A stretch of 64,000 nt of DNA from Xanthomonas vasicola (GTDB taxonomy: Bacteria; Pseudomonadota; Gammaproteobacteria; Xanthomonadales; Xanthomonadaceae), in the NCBI RefSeq assembly GCF_000772705.2, contig NZ_JSBW02000022.1, forward strand, positions 1-64,000, given 5' to 3'. This document shows, piece after piece, positions 1 to 8,080 of the stretch (its first letter is position 1; each line of letters opens with the position of its first letter). Below the pieces are notes generated by a model, which was not told the DNA's origin, did not search any database, and worked only from the letters and a program-made list of their open reading frames with translations. The position numbers were made by a program, and so were the translations under genes.

Positions 1-2
1 AC

Positions 3-107
3 GGCAAGCAGATCGTCTGCGCCGCCATGCGCAAGCTGCTGCATCTGGCCTACGGCGTGCTCAAATCCGGCACTGCATTTGACCCGCACAACGCTCTTGC
101 CAGATAA
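3..107 (+). CDS. IS110-family transposase, C-terminal end (5' truncated by window)
   Basis: Only the last 34 codons are in the window. They read GKQIVCAAMRKLLHLAYGVL and end in TAA at 105-107. The pattern MRKLLHLAYGVLKSG near the C-terminus is typical of IS110/IS1111-type transposases (DEDD catalytic fold with a C-terminal transposase_20 domain). The catalytic part lies outside the window, so I cannot tell whether the element is intact. It sits convergent to rmuC. Confidence 0.7.
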   Translation, partial: GKQIVCAAMRKLLHLAYGVLKSGTAFDPHNALAR

Positions 108-173
108 GGGGCAAGACGGTATCTACGTTGTGCTGTCGCCTGCGGACGTCATGCATCACTGTCTGCAGCCGGA

Positions 174-1754
174 TCACGCCTGCTCGTCGCTGCCGTCATC
201 TTCGCTGCTGGTTCCGGTGTCGTCGCTGCCATCGTCCAGCAGCGCCTGCGATTGCTCGCCGGCCAGGGTTTCCACCCCGCGCAGGCGGCGTTCGATGGTG
301 CGGGTCTTGCGACTGGCTTCGCCCAGGCTCTTGCCCACGGTGCTGATCTGCCGCTCGGCCTTTTCGAGAATGCCGGCAAACTTGCCAAACTCGCTCTTCA
401 CCGCACCCAGCACCTGCCAGACCTCGCTGGAGCGCTTCTCGATGGCCAGCGTGCGGAAGCCCATCTGCAGGCTGTTGAGCAAGGCGGTGAAGGTGGTGGG
501 ACCAGCCAGCACCACGCGATGCTCGCGCTGCAGCAGGTCTACCAGACCGGCGCGGCGGATCACTTCGGCATACAGGCCTTCGGTGGGCAGGAACATCACC
601 GCGAAGTCGGTGGTGTGCGGCGGGCAGACATACTTGTCGCTGATCGATTTGGCCTGGATGCGGATGGCGCGTTCCAGCTGCGCAGTCGAATGCTTGATTG
701 CCTCGAGGTCGCCCTTTTCCTGCGCGTCGATCAGGCGTTCGTAATCCTCGCGCGGGAACTTGGCATCGACCGGCAGCCACACCACCGTGTCGTCGCCGCG
801 CCCGGGCAGGCGGATCGCGAAATCCACCGCCTCGGCGCTGTCGGGCTTCACCCGCACGCCGCGTGCGTACTGCTCCATCGTCAGCGTCTGCTCGAGGATG
901 TTGTCCAGCTGCACTTCACCCCAGCCGCCACGGTCCTTGACGTTGGTGAGCACACGCTTGAGGTCGCCCACGCCGGTGGCCAGCTGCTGCATTTCGCCCA
1001 GGCCGCGCTGCACCTGTTCCAACCGTTCGGAGACCAGCTTGAACGAGGCATCCAGACGCGTGTTGAGCGTGGTCTGCAGTTTTTCATCGACGGTGGCGCG
1101 CATCAGTTCGAGCTTGCTGGCGTTGTCGTTTTGCAGGCTGGCCAGCTGCTGCTCCAGTGTGGCGCGCAGTTCGCCGATGCGCAGTTCGTTGCGCTGTGTG
1201 AGTTCGTTCAAGCGCTGGCCCAGCGCTTCGGTAAAGCGCTGTTGCGATTCGCCGGCTTCCTGGCGGCCCTTGCGGGAGTCTTCGGCCAGCGCTTCGCGCA
1301 GCGCGGCCATGTGCGTGTCGGTGCGCGCAATCAGTTCGGTCAGTTGCTGGCCGAACACGTGGATGCGGGTTTCCTGTTGCTGGCCGAAGCCTTCGAGCTG
1401 GGTACGCAGTTCGCTCAGCCGCAGGGTCAGCAGTTCGCCGGTGCGTTGTTGCGCAAGGCCGCTTTCTTCGCGCGCCTTGCGGGCGTCTTCGCCGAGCGCG
1501 TCGCGCAGCAGGTCCAGGCGTTGGTCGGTGCGCGTGGACAGCTCGGTGAGGTTGCGCGCGAAGGTTTCCAGGCGGGCATCCTGCTGGCGGGCCAAGCCTT
1601 CGAGTTGCTCGCGCAGTTCGCCGCGGCCGTCGCGTTGCTCGGCGCGCAGCGCATGCTCCAGCGCGGTGGTGGACGGACGTCGCAGCAGCGCGAGCAGCTG
1701 CAACACGAGGACTACGACAAGCAGCCCAAGAAGGATCAGGGATTCGGATGACAT
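174..1754 (-). CDS. rmuC: DNA recombination protein RmuC
   Basis: 526 aa, matching the RmuC family. An N-terminal membrane anchor (about residues 5-24, rich in L and V) is followed by a long coiled coil of Q/E/R/L-rich repeats (about 30-240). The conserved RmuC nuclease-like domain comes next, with phrases such as GGWGEVQLDNILE, VDAKFPREDYERL and MFLPTEGLYAEV. The C-terminus is acidic. RmuC family members limit inversions at short inverted repeats and are thought to act in DNA recombination. The ATG at 1754 places the anchor at the very N-terminus, as the family requires. No operon partner is visible. Confidence 0.95.
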   Translation of the reverse strand: MSSESLILLGLLVVVLVLQLLALLRRPSTTALEHALRAEQRDGRGELREQLEGLARQQDARLETFARNLTELSTRTDQRLDLLRDALGEDARKAREESGLAQQRTGELLTLRLSELRTQLEGFGQQQETRIHVFGQQLTELIARTDTHMAALREALAEDSRKGRQEAGESQQRFTEALGQRLNELTQRNELRIGELRATLEQQLASLQNDNASKLELMRATVDEKLQTTLNTRLDASFKLVSERLEQVQRGLGEMQQLATGVGDLKRVLTNVKDRGGWGEVQLDNILEQTLTMEQYARGVRVKPDSAEAVDFAIRLPGRGDDTVVWLPVDAKFPREDYERLIDAQEKGDLEAIKHSTAQLERAIRIQAKSISDKYVCPPHTTDFAVMFLPTEGLYAEVIRRAGLVDLLQREHRVVLAGPTTFTALLNSLQMGFRTLAIEKRSSEVWQVLGAVKSEFGKFAGILEKAERQISTVGKSLGEASRKTRTIERRLRGVETLAGEQSQALLDDGSDDTGTSSEDDGSDEQA

Positions 1755-1889
1755 GCGCGCAGTGTAGCGGTGCCTGTCGCAACAGCTGCGTCGCGGATCT
1801 TGACCAGTAGTGATCGCGCGGCAGCGCTGCGGGGTGCGGCGGCACGACAGCGGCCATGCCGGGCCGCTGTCGTGCGCGAGGCGCCTCGC

Positions 1890-2897
1890 TCAGAAGCCTT
1901 CCAGCACCAGCTTGCCGCGAGTGCGGTGCGATTGCAGCGCGGCGTGGGCGCGGCGCAGGTTGTCGGCGCTGATGCGGCCGTAGTGCTCGCCCAGGGTGGT
2001 GCGCAGCACGCCGGTATCCACCAGCTCGGCGACGCGATTGAGCAGATGGTGCTGCGCGATCATGTCGTCGGTCTCGAACAGCGAGCGGGTGAACATCAGC
2101 TCCCAGTGCAGCGACAGGCTCTTGCGCTTGAGCGGCACGGCGTCCAGCGTGGCCGGGTCGTCGATCAAGGCCAGCTGGCCCTGTGGGGCGAGTACCTCGA
2201 CCAGCTGGGCGAAGTGCTGGTCGGTGTGGGTGAGGCTGGCGACGTGCTGCACCTGCGCGATGCCGATCCGCTGCAGGCCTTCGCTCAGCGACTGGCTGTG
2301 GTCGATCACGTGATGCGCGCCGAGTGCGTGTACCCAATCCTGGGTTTCCGGGCGCGAGGCGGTACCGATCACGGTCAGCTTGGTCAGCGTGCGCGCCAGC
2401 TGCACCAGCATCGAGCCGACGCCACCGGCCGCACCCACGACCAGCAGCGCCTGGCCTTCGCCGCCGCCTTCGGCAATGCCGAGCCGGTCGAACAACAGTT
2501 CCCAGGCGGTGATGGCAGTCAGCGGCAACGCGGCGGCCGCGGCGTCATCAAGCGTGGACGGCTTGCGCCCGACCAGGCGCTCGTCGACCAGGTGGTATTC
2601 GGCATTGGTGCCCGGGCGGGTCAGCGCGCCGGCGTAGTACACCGCATCGCCGGGGCGGAACAGGCTGACCTGCGTACCGACCGCATCGACCACACCGCTG
2701 GCGTCCCAGCCGAGCACGCGCGGGGCGTCCACCGCGGCGTTGTTGCGCACCTTGGTGTCGACCGGATTGACCGAGACGGCGTGGATGCGCACGCGCAAAT
2801 CGCGCGGGCCGGGGGTGGGCAGGGGCAGCTCGAGTTCGACCAGTGCGCGCGGGTCGTCGATGGGCAGGCCGTGTTGCGGATAGGCAATGGCTTTCAT
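1890..2897 (-). CDS. zinc-type alcohol dehydrogenase / quinone oxidoreductase (MDR family)
   Basis: 335 aa from the ATG at 2897 (MKAIAYPQHGLP). The open frame runs on upstream, but the extra part is Arg/Pro/Ala-rich shadow sequence crossing the divergent regulator gene. The N-terminal GroES-like domain includes VSVNPVDTKVRNN. The Rossmann domain includes LLVVGAAGGVGSMLVQLAR at about 150-170 for NAD(P)H binding. No catalytic zinc cysteine cluster is evident, so a quinone/enone reductase of the zinc-independent MDR branch is likely. It is divergent from a LysR gene with about 95 bp between the starts, an arrangement in which the regulator usually controls the oxidoreductase. The substrate is unknown. 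Confidence 0.88.
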   Translation of the reverse strand: MKAIAYPQHGLPIDDPRALVELELPLPTPGPRDLRVRIHAVSVNPVDTKVRNNAAVDAPRVLGWDASGVVDAVGTQVSLFRPGDAVYYAGALTRPGTNAEYHLVDERLVGRKPSTLDDAAAAALPLTAITAWELLFDRLGIAEGGGEGQALLVVGAAGGVGSMLVQLARTLTKLTVIGTASRPETQDWVHALGAHHVIDHSQSLSEGLQRIGIAQVQHVASLTHTDQHFAQLVEVLAPQGQLALIDDPATLDAVPLKRKSLSLHWELMFTRSLFETDDMIAQHHLLNRVAELVDTGVLRTTLGEHYGRISADNLRRAHAALQSHRTRGKLVLEGF

Positions 2898-2992
2898 GGC
2901 GGGGCGTCGTGCGGGAGGGAGCTGCATGGTCGGCCACCTGAATTCACAGAAAAACCGGCAAACTGCGCAAGCACTTTCACGATGGAGTGAAG

Positions 2993-3916
2993 ATGGTCCG
3001 CTTCGACGACCTGGCGCTGTTCGTGCGGACCGCAGCGCTGGGCAGTTTTTCCAGTGCCGCGCGCGAGGCGGACCTGTTGCCTGGTCAGGCCAGCGCGGCG
3101 GTGGCGCGGCTGGAGCGCGCGCTGGATCTGCGCCTGTTCGCCCGTTCCACACGCAGCCTGCGGCTGACCGCCGAGGGCGAGCAGTACCTGCCGTACGCGC
3201 GCCAGGTACTGGAGCTGCTGCGCGACGGGCGCGAGCATGTGCGTGACCACGACAGTGCGCTGCAGGGCTTGCTGCAGGTGACGGCGCCGTCGGACCTGGG
3301 CCGCAACGTGCTGCTGCCGTGGCTGACCGAATTCCGCGCCGCGCACCCGAAGCTGACCTTGCGCCTGCACCTGTCCGATCAGGTGGCCGACCTGTATCGC
3401 GCGCCGGTGGATGTGGCGTTCCGGCTCGGCCGCATCGACGATGCCGAACATGTGGCGTTGCCGCTGGCACCGGACAACCGCCGCGTGCTGGTGGCCGCGC
3501 CCGCGTACCTGCAGCGCCATGGGCGGCCCGCCACGTTGGATGCGCTGCGCGAGCACGCCTGCCTGCTGTACGTGCTGGCCGGGCGTGCCTACGACCGCTG
3601 GCAGTTCGAACTGGAGGGCCGCCGCCACGTGGTGCCGGTGCGCGGCACAATGCTGTGCGACGACGCCGATGTGGTGCGGCGCTGGGCGGTGGCGGGCGAA
3701 GGCATTGCCTACAAATCGTGGCTGGATGTGTGCGGCGACGTGCAGGCCGGACGGCTGGAGGTGCTGTTTCCCGAGTGTGGCGACCGCCTGCCGCTGCATC
3801 TGGTGTGCCCGCACCGCAAGCAGTTTTCGCCGGCGATCCGGCAACTGCATGCGTTGTTTGCGCAACGCTGCCAGGCGCTGACGGCGTTGTATCCGGTGCA
3901 GGCCGGTGTGGAGTGA
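2993..3916 (+). CDS. LysR-family transcriptional regulator
   Basis: 307 aa. The N-terminal winged HTH (residues 1-60) contains FVRTAALGSFSSAARE, SAAVARLERALDLRLF and STRSLRLTAEG, the classical LysR signature. A periplasmic-binding-protein-like effector domain follows. I prefer the ATG at 2993 because GGAG (2984-2987) lies 5 nt upstream; a GTG at 2987 would add two residues but overlaps that ribosome-binding site. It faces the MDR dehydrogenase gene across a shared promoter and probably regulates it. Its last ~26 codons are duplicated immediately downstream. Confidence 0.93.
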   Translation: MVRFDDLALFVRTAALGSFSSAAREADLLPGQASAAVARLERALDLRLFARSTRSLRLTAEGEQYLPYARQVLELLRDGREHVRDHDSALQGLLQVTAPSDLGRNVLLPWLTEFRAAHPKLTLRLHLSDQVADLYRAPVDVAFRLGRIDDAEHVALPLAPDNRRVLVAAPAYLQRHGRPATLDALREHACLLYVLAGRAYDRWQFELEGRRHVVPVRGTMLCDDADVVRRWAVAGEGIAYKSWLDVCGDVQAGRLEVLFPECGDRLPLHLVCPHRKQFSPAIRQLHALFAQRCQALTALYPVQAGVE

Positions 3917-4098
3917 TGTCGTTGATGAGAAGCAGTGGTCAGGTGGCACGACTTCTTTCACCAGTGGTCCGGCAACTGCATGTGCTGCTTTGCGAAACGC
4001 AGCGAGGGCTGACGGCGTTATAGCCGGTGCGGGCGAGTGGGGTTGGTGTGGAGTGATGCGGTTGACGAGAAGCACTGCTCAGGCGGCACGACTTCTTT
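3837..4098 (+). repeat. imperfect tandem duplication of the lysR 3' end
   Basis: Copy 1 is 3837-3958 and copy 2 is 3968-4098. Both begin TCCGGCAACTGCATG, share GCTGACGGCGTT and GTGTGGAGTGATG, and end GGCACGACTTCTTT. Copy 1 includes the last ~80 nt of the LysR gene plus its 3' flank. Copy 2 still encodes a recognisable tail (RQLHVLLCETQRGLTAL then stop) but is diverged by substitutions and small indels. The rest of the interval up to 4371 holds no gene I can support. Confidence 0.85.
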
Positions 4099-4371
4099 GG
4101 TCGGCCGCGTTGCTTGGTCGATGTGTTGAGCAGATGCATGTCATCAACACGCCATATCCACTGAGCGTTACGCGGTGTGCCGTGTTCACGTCGCACCCAC
4201 CGGCGGTTCTCTTGTTCCCTGCGTTGCAATGCATTCCGTGTGGCTGCACCGCTACGCCAACAATATGCAGCCCGCATGCGTCGCTGCCCATGGATTGCTC
4301 TGTCGTTGCTGCGCGGGCCATTGCCGCGTTCGTTGAAGCGCCCATCACTGCGGCGGATCTAGCCTGCCGGC

Positions 4372-4626
4372 ATGACATCATCCAGTTCCGGTCGCATGCA
4401 GCGCTATGGCAACCACGACGGCCACTCTGGCGTGGTGGCGTACGCGCTGGCCGATGACGCCATCGCGGTGCGCTTTCGCAACGGCGAGACCTATGTGTAT
4501 ACCGCCGACAGCGCGGGTGCCGAGGTGGTGGCGACCATGCAGCGGCTTGCCACGGCGGGGCGAGGTTTGAGCACCTACATCAGCCAGACCGTGCGCGATG
4601 CGTACGCGGGCAAGATCGAACTGTAG
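4372..4626 (+). CDS. small KTSC-like protein
   Basis: 84 aa. The central part IAVRFRNGETYVYTADSAG followed by STYISQTVRDAY resembles the KTSC domain (a small beta-rich domain in phage and bacterial hypothetical proteins, named for a lysyl-tRNA synthetase-associated form). No signal peptide or membrane segment is present. The ATG at 4372 lacks a strong ribosome-binding site; an internal ATG at 4396 (MQRYGNHDG) is an alternative. Family assignment rests on pattern memory only and the function is unknown. Confidence 0.6.
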   Translation: MTSSSSGRMQRYGNHDGHSGVVAYALADDAIAVRFRNGETYVYTADSAGAEVVATMQRLATAGRGLSTYISQTVRDAYAGKIEL

Positions 4627-4789
4627 CGGCGCACGATTGCAGCGGTGAGAATGCAATGCGCGCTCGGCTGCTCACCGCAGCGGGCATCAACACGCACGGC
4701 TGCGCTAGCCGCATCACGCGTCTGGCGTTGCATGCAGTACGTGCCACCATCGCCAATTGCTTCCCATCACGCGTAGCAAGGAAGAACAC

Positions 4790-5401
4790 ATGCTGGAGAT
4801 CTACGGAAAGCCAACTTCGATCAACGTGCGTAAGGTGCTGTGGTTGTGCGATGAGCTGGCGCTGGACTACACGCTGCATGCGTACGGCAGCGGCTTTGCA
4901 TCGGTGCAGACGCCGGAATTTCGCGCGCTCAATCCCAATGCGCTGGTGCCGGTGATCCGCGACGGCGCGCTGGTGCTGTGGGAATCGAACGCGATTTGCC
5001 GGTAGCTGGCTGCACGCAGCCAACGCCACGATCTGCTGCCAGCCGCGCCCGCCGCGCGTGCAATGGTCGTGCATGGATGGATTGGCAGGCCACCGAGCTC
5101 AACACCGCCTGGCGCTACGCATTCATGGCCGCCATGGCGGCGCGGCGGATACCGATCCGCAGGCGATTGCCGCAAGCGTGGCGCAGTGGAACCAGCACAT
5201 GGCGATTCTCGACGCACAACTGCAACGCGGCGGTCCATTCGTTTTCGGGGCAGACTTCACCTTGGCCGATATCTGGGCCTGTCGACGCAACGCTGGATGG
5301 CCAGCCCAATCGCACATACGACGTTGCCTGCGGTAACGGCGTACTACGCACACCTGCAACTACGCGCCGGAATTCAGCGCCACGGTTGTACCGCGCCGTA
5401 A
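4790..5401 (+). pseudogene. glutathione S-transferase pseudogene
   Basis: The first 72 codons encode an intact GST thioredoxin-fold start: [20 protein letters not shown], then [20 protein letters not shown], which holds the cis-Pro and the ES glutathione-contact motif. A TAG after SNAICR (about 5003-5005) replaces the Tyr normally found in NAICRYLA. Homology then continues as LAARSQRHDLLPAAPAARA, shifts frame to WMDWQATELNTAWRYAFMA, shifts again to DPQAIAASVAQWNQHMAILD, and again to LGLSTQRWMASPIAHTTLPA. One nonsense change and at least three frameshifts make this clearly non-functional. GGAA upstream of 4790 is the old ribosome-binding site. Confidence 0.9.
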
Positions 5402-5531
5402 GGCTGCGCACAGCACCAGTGCGACGCGAGCCAGACAACGCAGCAACTGCATGCAGCACGCTCGCACTGCATTGACCTCAGCGTGACTTGCGCATGGGTA
5501 GGGTGAGGTTCTGCTTTTGTGAGGCTTGCCG

Positions 5532-5912
5532 ATGACTACTGCCACCAACCGAACCCGCCTGCTGGCCTTGGGCCTGTTTGCTTTTCTGGGCACCTTCGCG
5601 GCGATCGTCTGGTACCTGATGCGGCCCTACGGCTCGGTGTATTTCTTTCCGGTGCATTTTTTGATCGGTACGGCGTTGCCGTTTTTGATCTATGCGATCG
5701 GCGGAACCCGGCGTTGGTTCTGGATCGGCATGGGCATCACAGCGCTGGTGCTGCTGTGGTTCAACCTGTGGGGCCATGAGGCCAATGGCGCAGCGCCGCG
5801 GGTGCTCGACTGGAGCCACTTTGCTGCCGGCGTGGTCGGGCTTGCCGGTGCATGGGCGGTGCAGCTGATCTATCGCAACGCGCGCCCGCCGCATCGCCCG
5901 TCGGTTGAATGA
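5532..5912 (+). CDS. hypothetical membrane protein, 3-4 TM
   Basis: 126 aa from the ATG at 5532, which has GTGAGG 7 nt upstream; a TTG two codons earlier is less likely. Hydrophobic stretches at about 10-30 (LLALGLFAFLGTFAAIVW), 38-55, 62-80 (WFWIGMGITALVLLWF) and 95-115 predict three or four membrane spans with a short basic C-tail. No conserved domain recognised. It stands alone between the GST pseudogene and the permease gene. Confidence 0.75.
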   Translation: MTTATNRTRLLALGLFAFLGTFAAIVWYLMRPYGSVYFFPVHFLIGTALPFLIYAIGGTRRWFWIGMGITALVLLWFNLWGHEANGAAPRVLDWSHFAAGVVGLAGAWAVQLIYRNARPPHRPSVE

Positions 5913-6130
5913 GTGCAGATTCGGGATTGGCGATGTGGGACTTGCACAAGCAGTGACATGGCGTCGGCGGGTGTACTCGGTGATTGAGTTGCAGGGCGCG
6001 CGGCGTGAGGGTAACGCCATGGACGTGTGTGCCCTGCCCGACCGCGGCAGTCGCATGCGCTTGGACCGGATAGCTTTGCTGCGCTGCGTTGGGCGACACT
6101 CGCGCATTCTTTGATTCCTGCGAGGTCCGC

Positions 6131-7546
6131 ATGTCGTCTTGGCTCAGGCGCAAATCCATCGATCAGGTCACCGTGCACGAGGCCGGCCGGCAACTGGTCC
6201 GCAGCCTGAGTTGGCCGCATCTGATCGCACTCGGCATCGGGGCCATTGTCGGCACCGGTATCTATACGTTGATTGGCGTCGGCGCCGACAAGGCCGGCCC
6301 TGCAGTGCTGCTGTCGTTCGTAGCGGCCGGCATCGTCTGCGCCTGCGCGGCGCTGGCGTATGCGGAAATGGCCACGATGATGCCGGCCGCCGGCAGCGCT
6401 TACACCTACAGCTACACCGCGTTGGGCGAATGCATCGCCTGGGTGGTGGGCTGGAGCCTGGTGCTGGAATATTCGCTGGTGGTGAGCACGGTGGCGGTGG
6501 GCTGGTCGGGTTACTTCGTCGGCTTCCTGCAGTGGTTGGGGGTGAGCTTGCCGCACGAACTGATCGCCGGGCCACATGCCGGCGGCATCGTGAACCTGCC
6601 GGCGGTGGTGATCACCTTCCTGGTGGCCGGCATGCTGATGGCCGGCACCAAGGAAAGCGCCACGCTCAATGCGGTGCTGGTGGTGCTGAAGATCATCGCG
6701 CTGGGTGTGTTCGTGGCCATTGCGTTGCCAACCTTCAACAGCGCCAACCTGCAGCCGTTCATGCCGTATGGCTTCTCCAAGGCGATGGGCCCGGACGGCG
6801 TGGAGCGCGGCGTGATGGCCGCGGCGGCGATCATCTTCTTCGCGTTCTATGGCTTCGATGCGATTTCCACTGCGGCCGAAGAAACCAAGAACCCGGGGCG
6901 CGATCTGTCGATCGGCATCGTCGGCTCGATGATCGGCTGCACGCTGATCTACGTGCTGGTGGCGCTGGCGGCGGTGGGTGCGATGAGCTTCACCGTGTTC
7001 GGCAAAAGCCCGGAACCGTTGGCGCTGATCCTGCGTGAACTCGGCCACGGCAAGGCGGCGTTGGTGATCGGAGCGGTGGCGATCATTGCGTTGCCGACCG
7101 TGCTGCTGGCATTTTTGTACGGGCAGAGCCGCATCTTCTTTGTGATGTCGCGCGATGGCTTGTTGCCGCGCAGCTTGTCCAAGGTCAATGCACGCACCGG
7201 CACGCCGGTGGCGATCACGCTGTTCACCGCGGTGCTGGTGGCGGCACTGGCGGGCGTGGCACGGCTCGACGAGATCGCCGCATTAGCCAATGCCGGCACG
7301 CTGGCGGCATTCACCGCAGTGGCTGCCTGCCTGCTGGTGCTGCGCGTGCGCGAGCCCGGCCGCGCACGTGCCTTCCGCACGCCGCTGGCATGGGTAGTGG
7401 GGCCGGTCGCGATCCTGGGCTGCCTGTACCTGTTCTGGAGTTTGCCGAGCAAGACGCAGGTCTGGTTCCTGCTGTGGAATGCGCTGGGCGTGGTGGTGTA
7501 CTTGGCGTATGGGCGACGGAATAGCCGATTGAATGCGGCTGGCTGA
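6131..7546 (+). CDS. APC-superfamily amino acid permease (cationic amino acid transporter type)
   Basis: 471 aa from the ATG at 6131 (MSSWLRRKSID); GAGG is 6-7 nt upstream. The consensus start of APC transporters, HLIALGIGAIVGTGIYTLIG, is present, where the GxG loop binds the substrate amino/carboxyl groups. AFYGFDAISTAAEETKNPGR follows, then about 12 hydrophobic segments in all. The product resembles YfnA/CAT-type inner membrane permeases that import amino acids with protons. Substrate specificity cannot be read from the sequence. Monocistronic; it is followed directly by a block of palindromic repeats. Confidence 0.9.
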   Translation: MSSWLRRKSIDQVTVHEAGRQLVRSLSWPHLIALGIGAIVGTGIYTLIGVGADKAGPAVLLSFVAAGIVCACAALAYAEMATMMPAAGSAYTYSYTALGECIAWVVGWSLVLEYSLVVSTVAVGWSGYFVGFLQWLGVSLPHELIAGPHAGGIVNLPAVVITFLVAGMLMAGTKESATLNAVLVVLKIIALGVFVAIALPTFNSANLQPFMPYGFSKAMGPDGVERGVMAAAAIIFFAFYGFDAISTAAEETKNPGRDLSIGIVGSMIGCTLIYVLVALAAVGAMSFTVFGKSPEPLALILRELGHGKAALVIGAVAIIALPTVLLAFLYGQSRIFFVMSRDGLLPRSLSKVNARTGTPVAITLFTAVLVAALAGVARLDEIAALANAGTLAAFTAVAACLLVLRVREPGRARAFRTPLAWVVGPVAILGCLYLFWSLPSKTQVWFLLWNALGVVVYLAYGRRNSRLNAAG

Positions 7547-7554
7547 GAGCGCGA

Positions 7555-8080
7555 CATCCTTCTCCCGTCGGGAGAAGGTGACCCGCAGGGGCAGATAAGG
7601 GTACGTGCGAAGCCACGTGCTCTCGAAAGAACACCGGGGCTTCGCTCCGCATCCCGACCCCGAAGCCCCACACGGCGCAGGCGCTCCAAGGCACGCGCCA
7701 GTGGCTTGCAGGCTGTGACTTCTCGCCCGGCGGAGAAAGGCTTTCAGCTCTGCCAAGAGATCTGAAACTGCATGCACTGCTTTCCCTTCTCCCGTCGGGG
7801 CATTGTCCCCTTCATAGGGAAGAGGTGGCGCGTAGCGCCGGATGAGGGTGCGAGCGTAGCTTCGTGCAGCGGGATAACACGAGGGCTTTGCCCCGTACCC
7901 TCACCCCACGCCCCGCTCCGCGCCCCAGCCCGCGCTTGCGGCGCGGGCGCTCCAAGGCACGCGCGCCAGTGGCGCGCAAGCTGTGCCTTTTCGCCCCGAT
8001 GGGAGAGTGGCTTTAACATTGCCGCTCTTTTAGCGCCAAGCGCTGTTGCCCCTTCTTGCCCCGCAGGGAGAGGGGCTAAT
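7555..8080. repeat. cluster of dispersed intergenic repeats (about 190-230 bp units)
   Basis: Two diverged units lie head to tail. Unit 1 (about 7558-7748) starts with a perfect small hairpin CTTCTCCCGTCGGGAGAAG. Unit 2 (about 7782-8012) starts CCTTCTCCCGTCGGGGC. Both share GGCGCTCCAAGGCACGCGC followed by CAGTGGC and end near a second CTCGCC/CGCCCC plus GGAGA motif. A third partial start (CCCCGCAGGGAGAGGGGC) lies at about 8058-8076 beside the mannosidase stop. No reading frame in 7547-8075 looks like a protein. Confidence 0.75.

Noticed and set aside
2898-3650. Minus-strand extension of the MDR dehydrogenase frame upstream of 2897
   Set aside because: Arg/Pro/Ala-rich shadow of the divergent lysR gene; the natural start is the MKAIAYPQ methionine at 2897.
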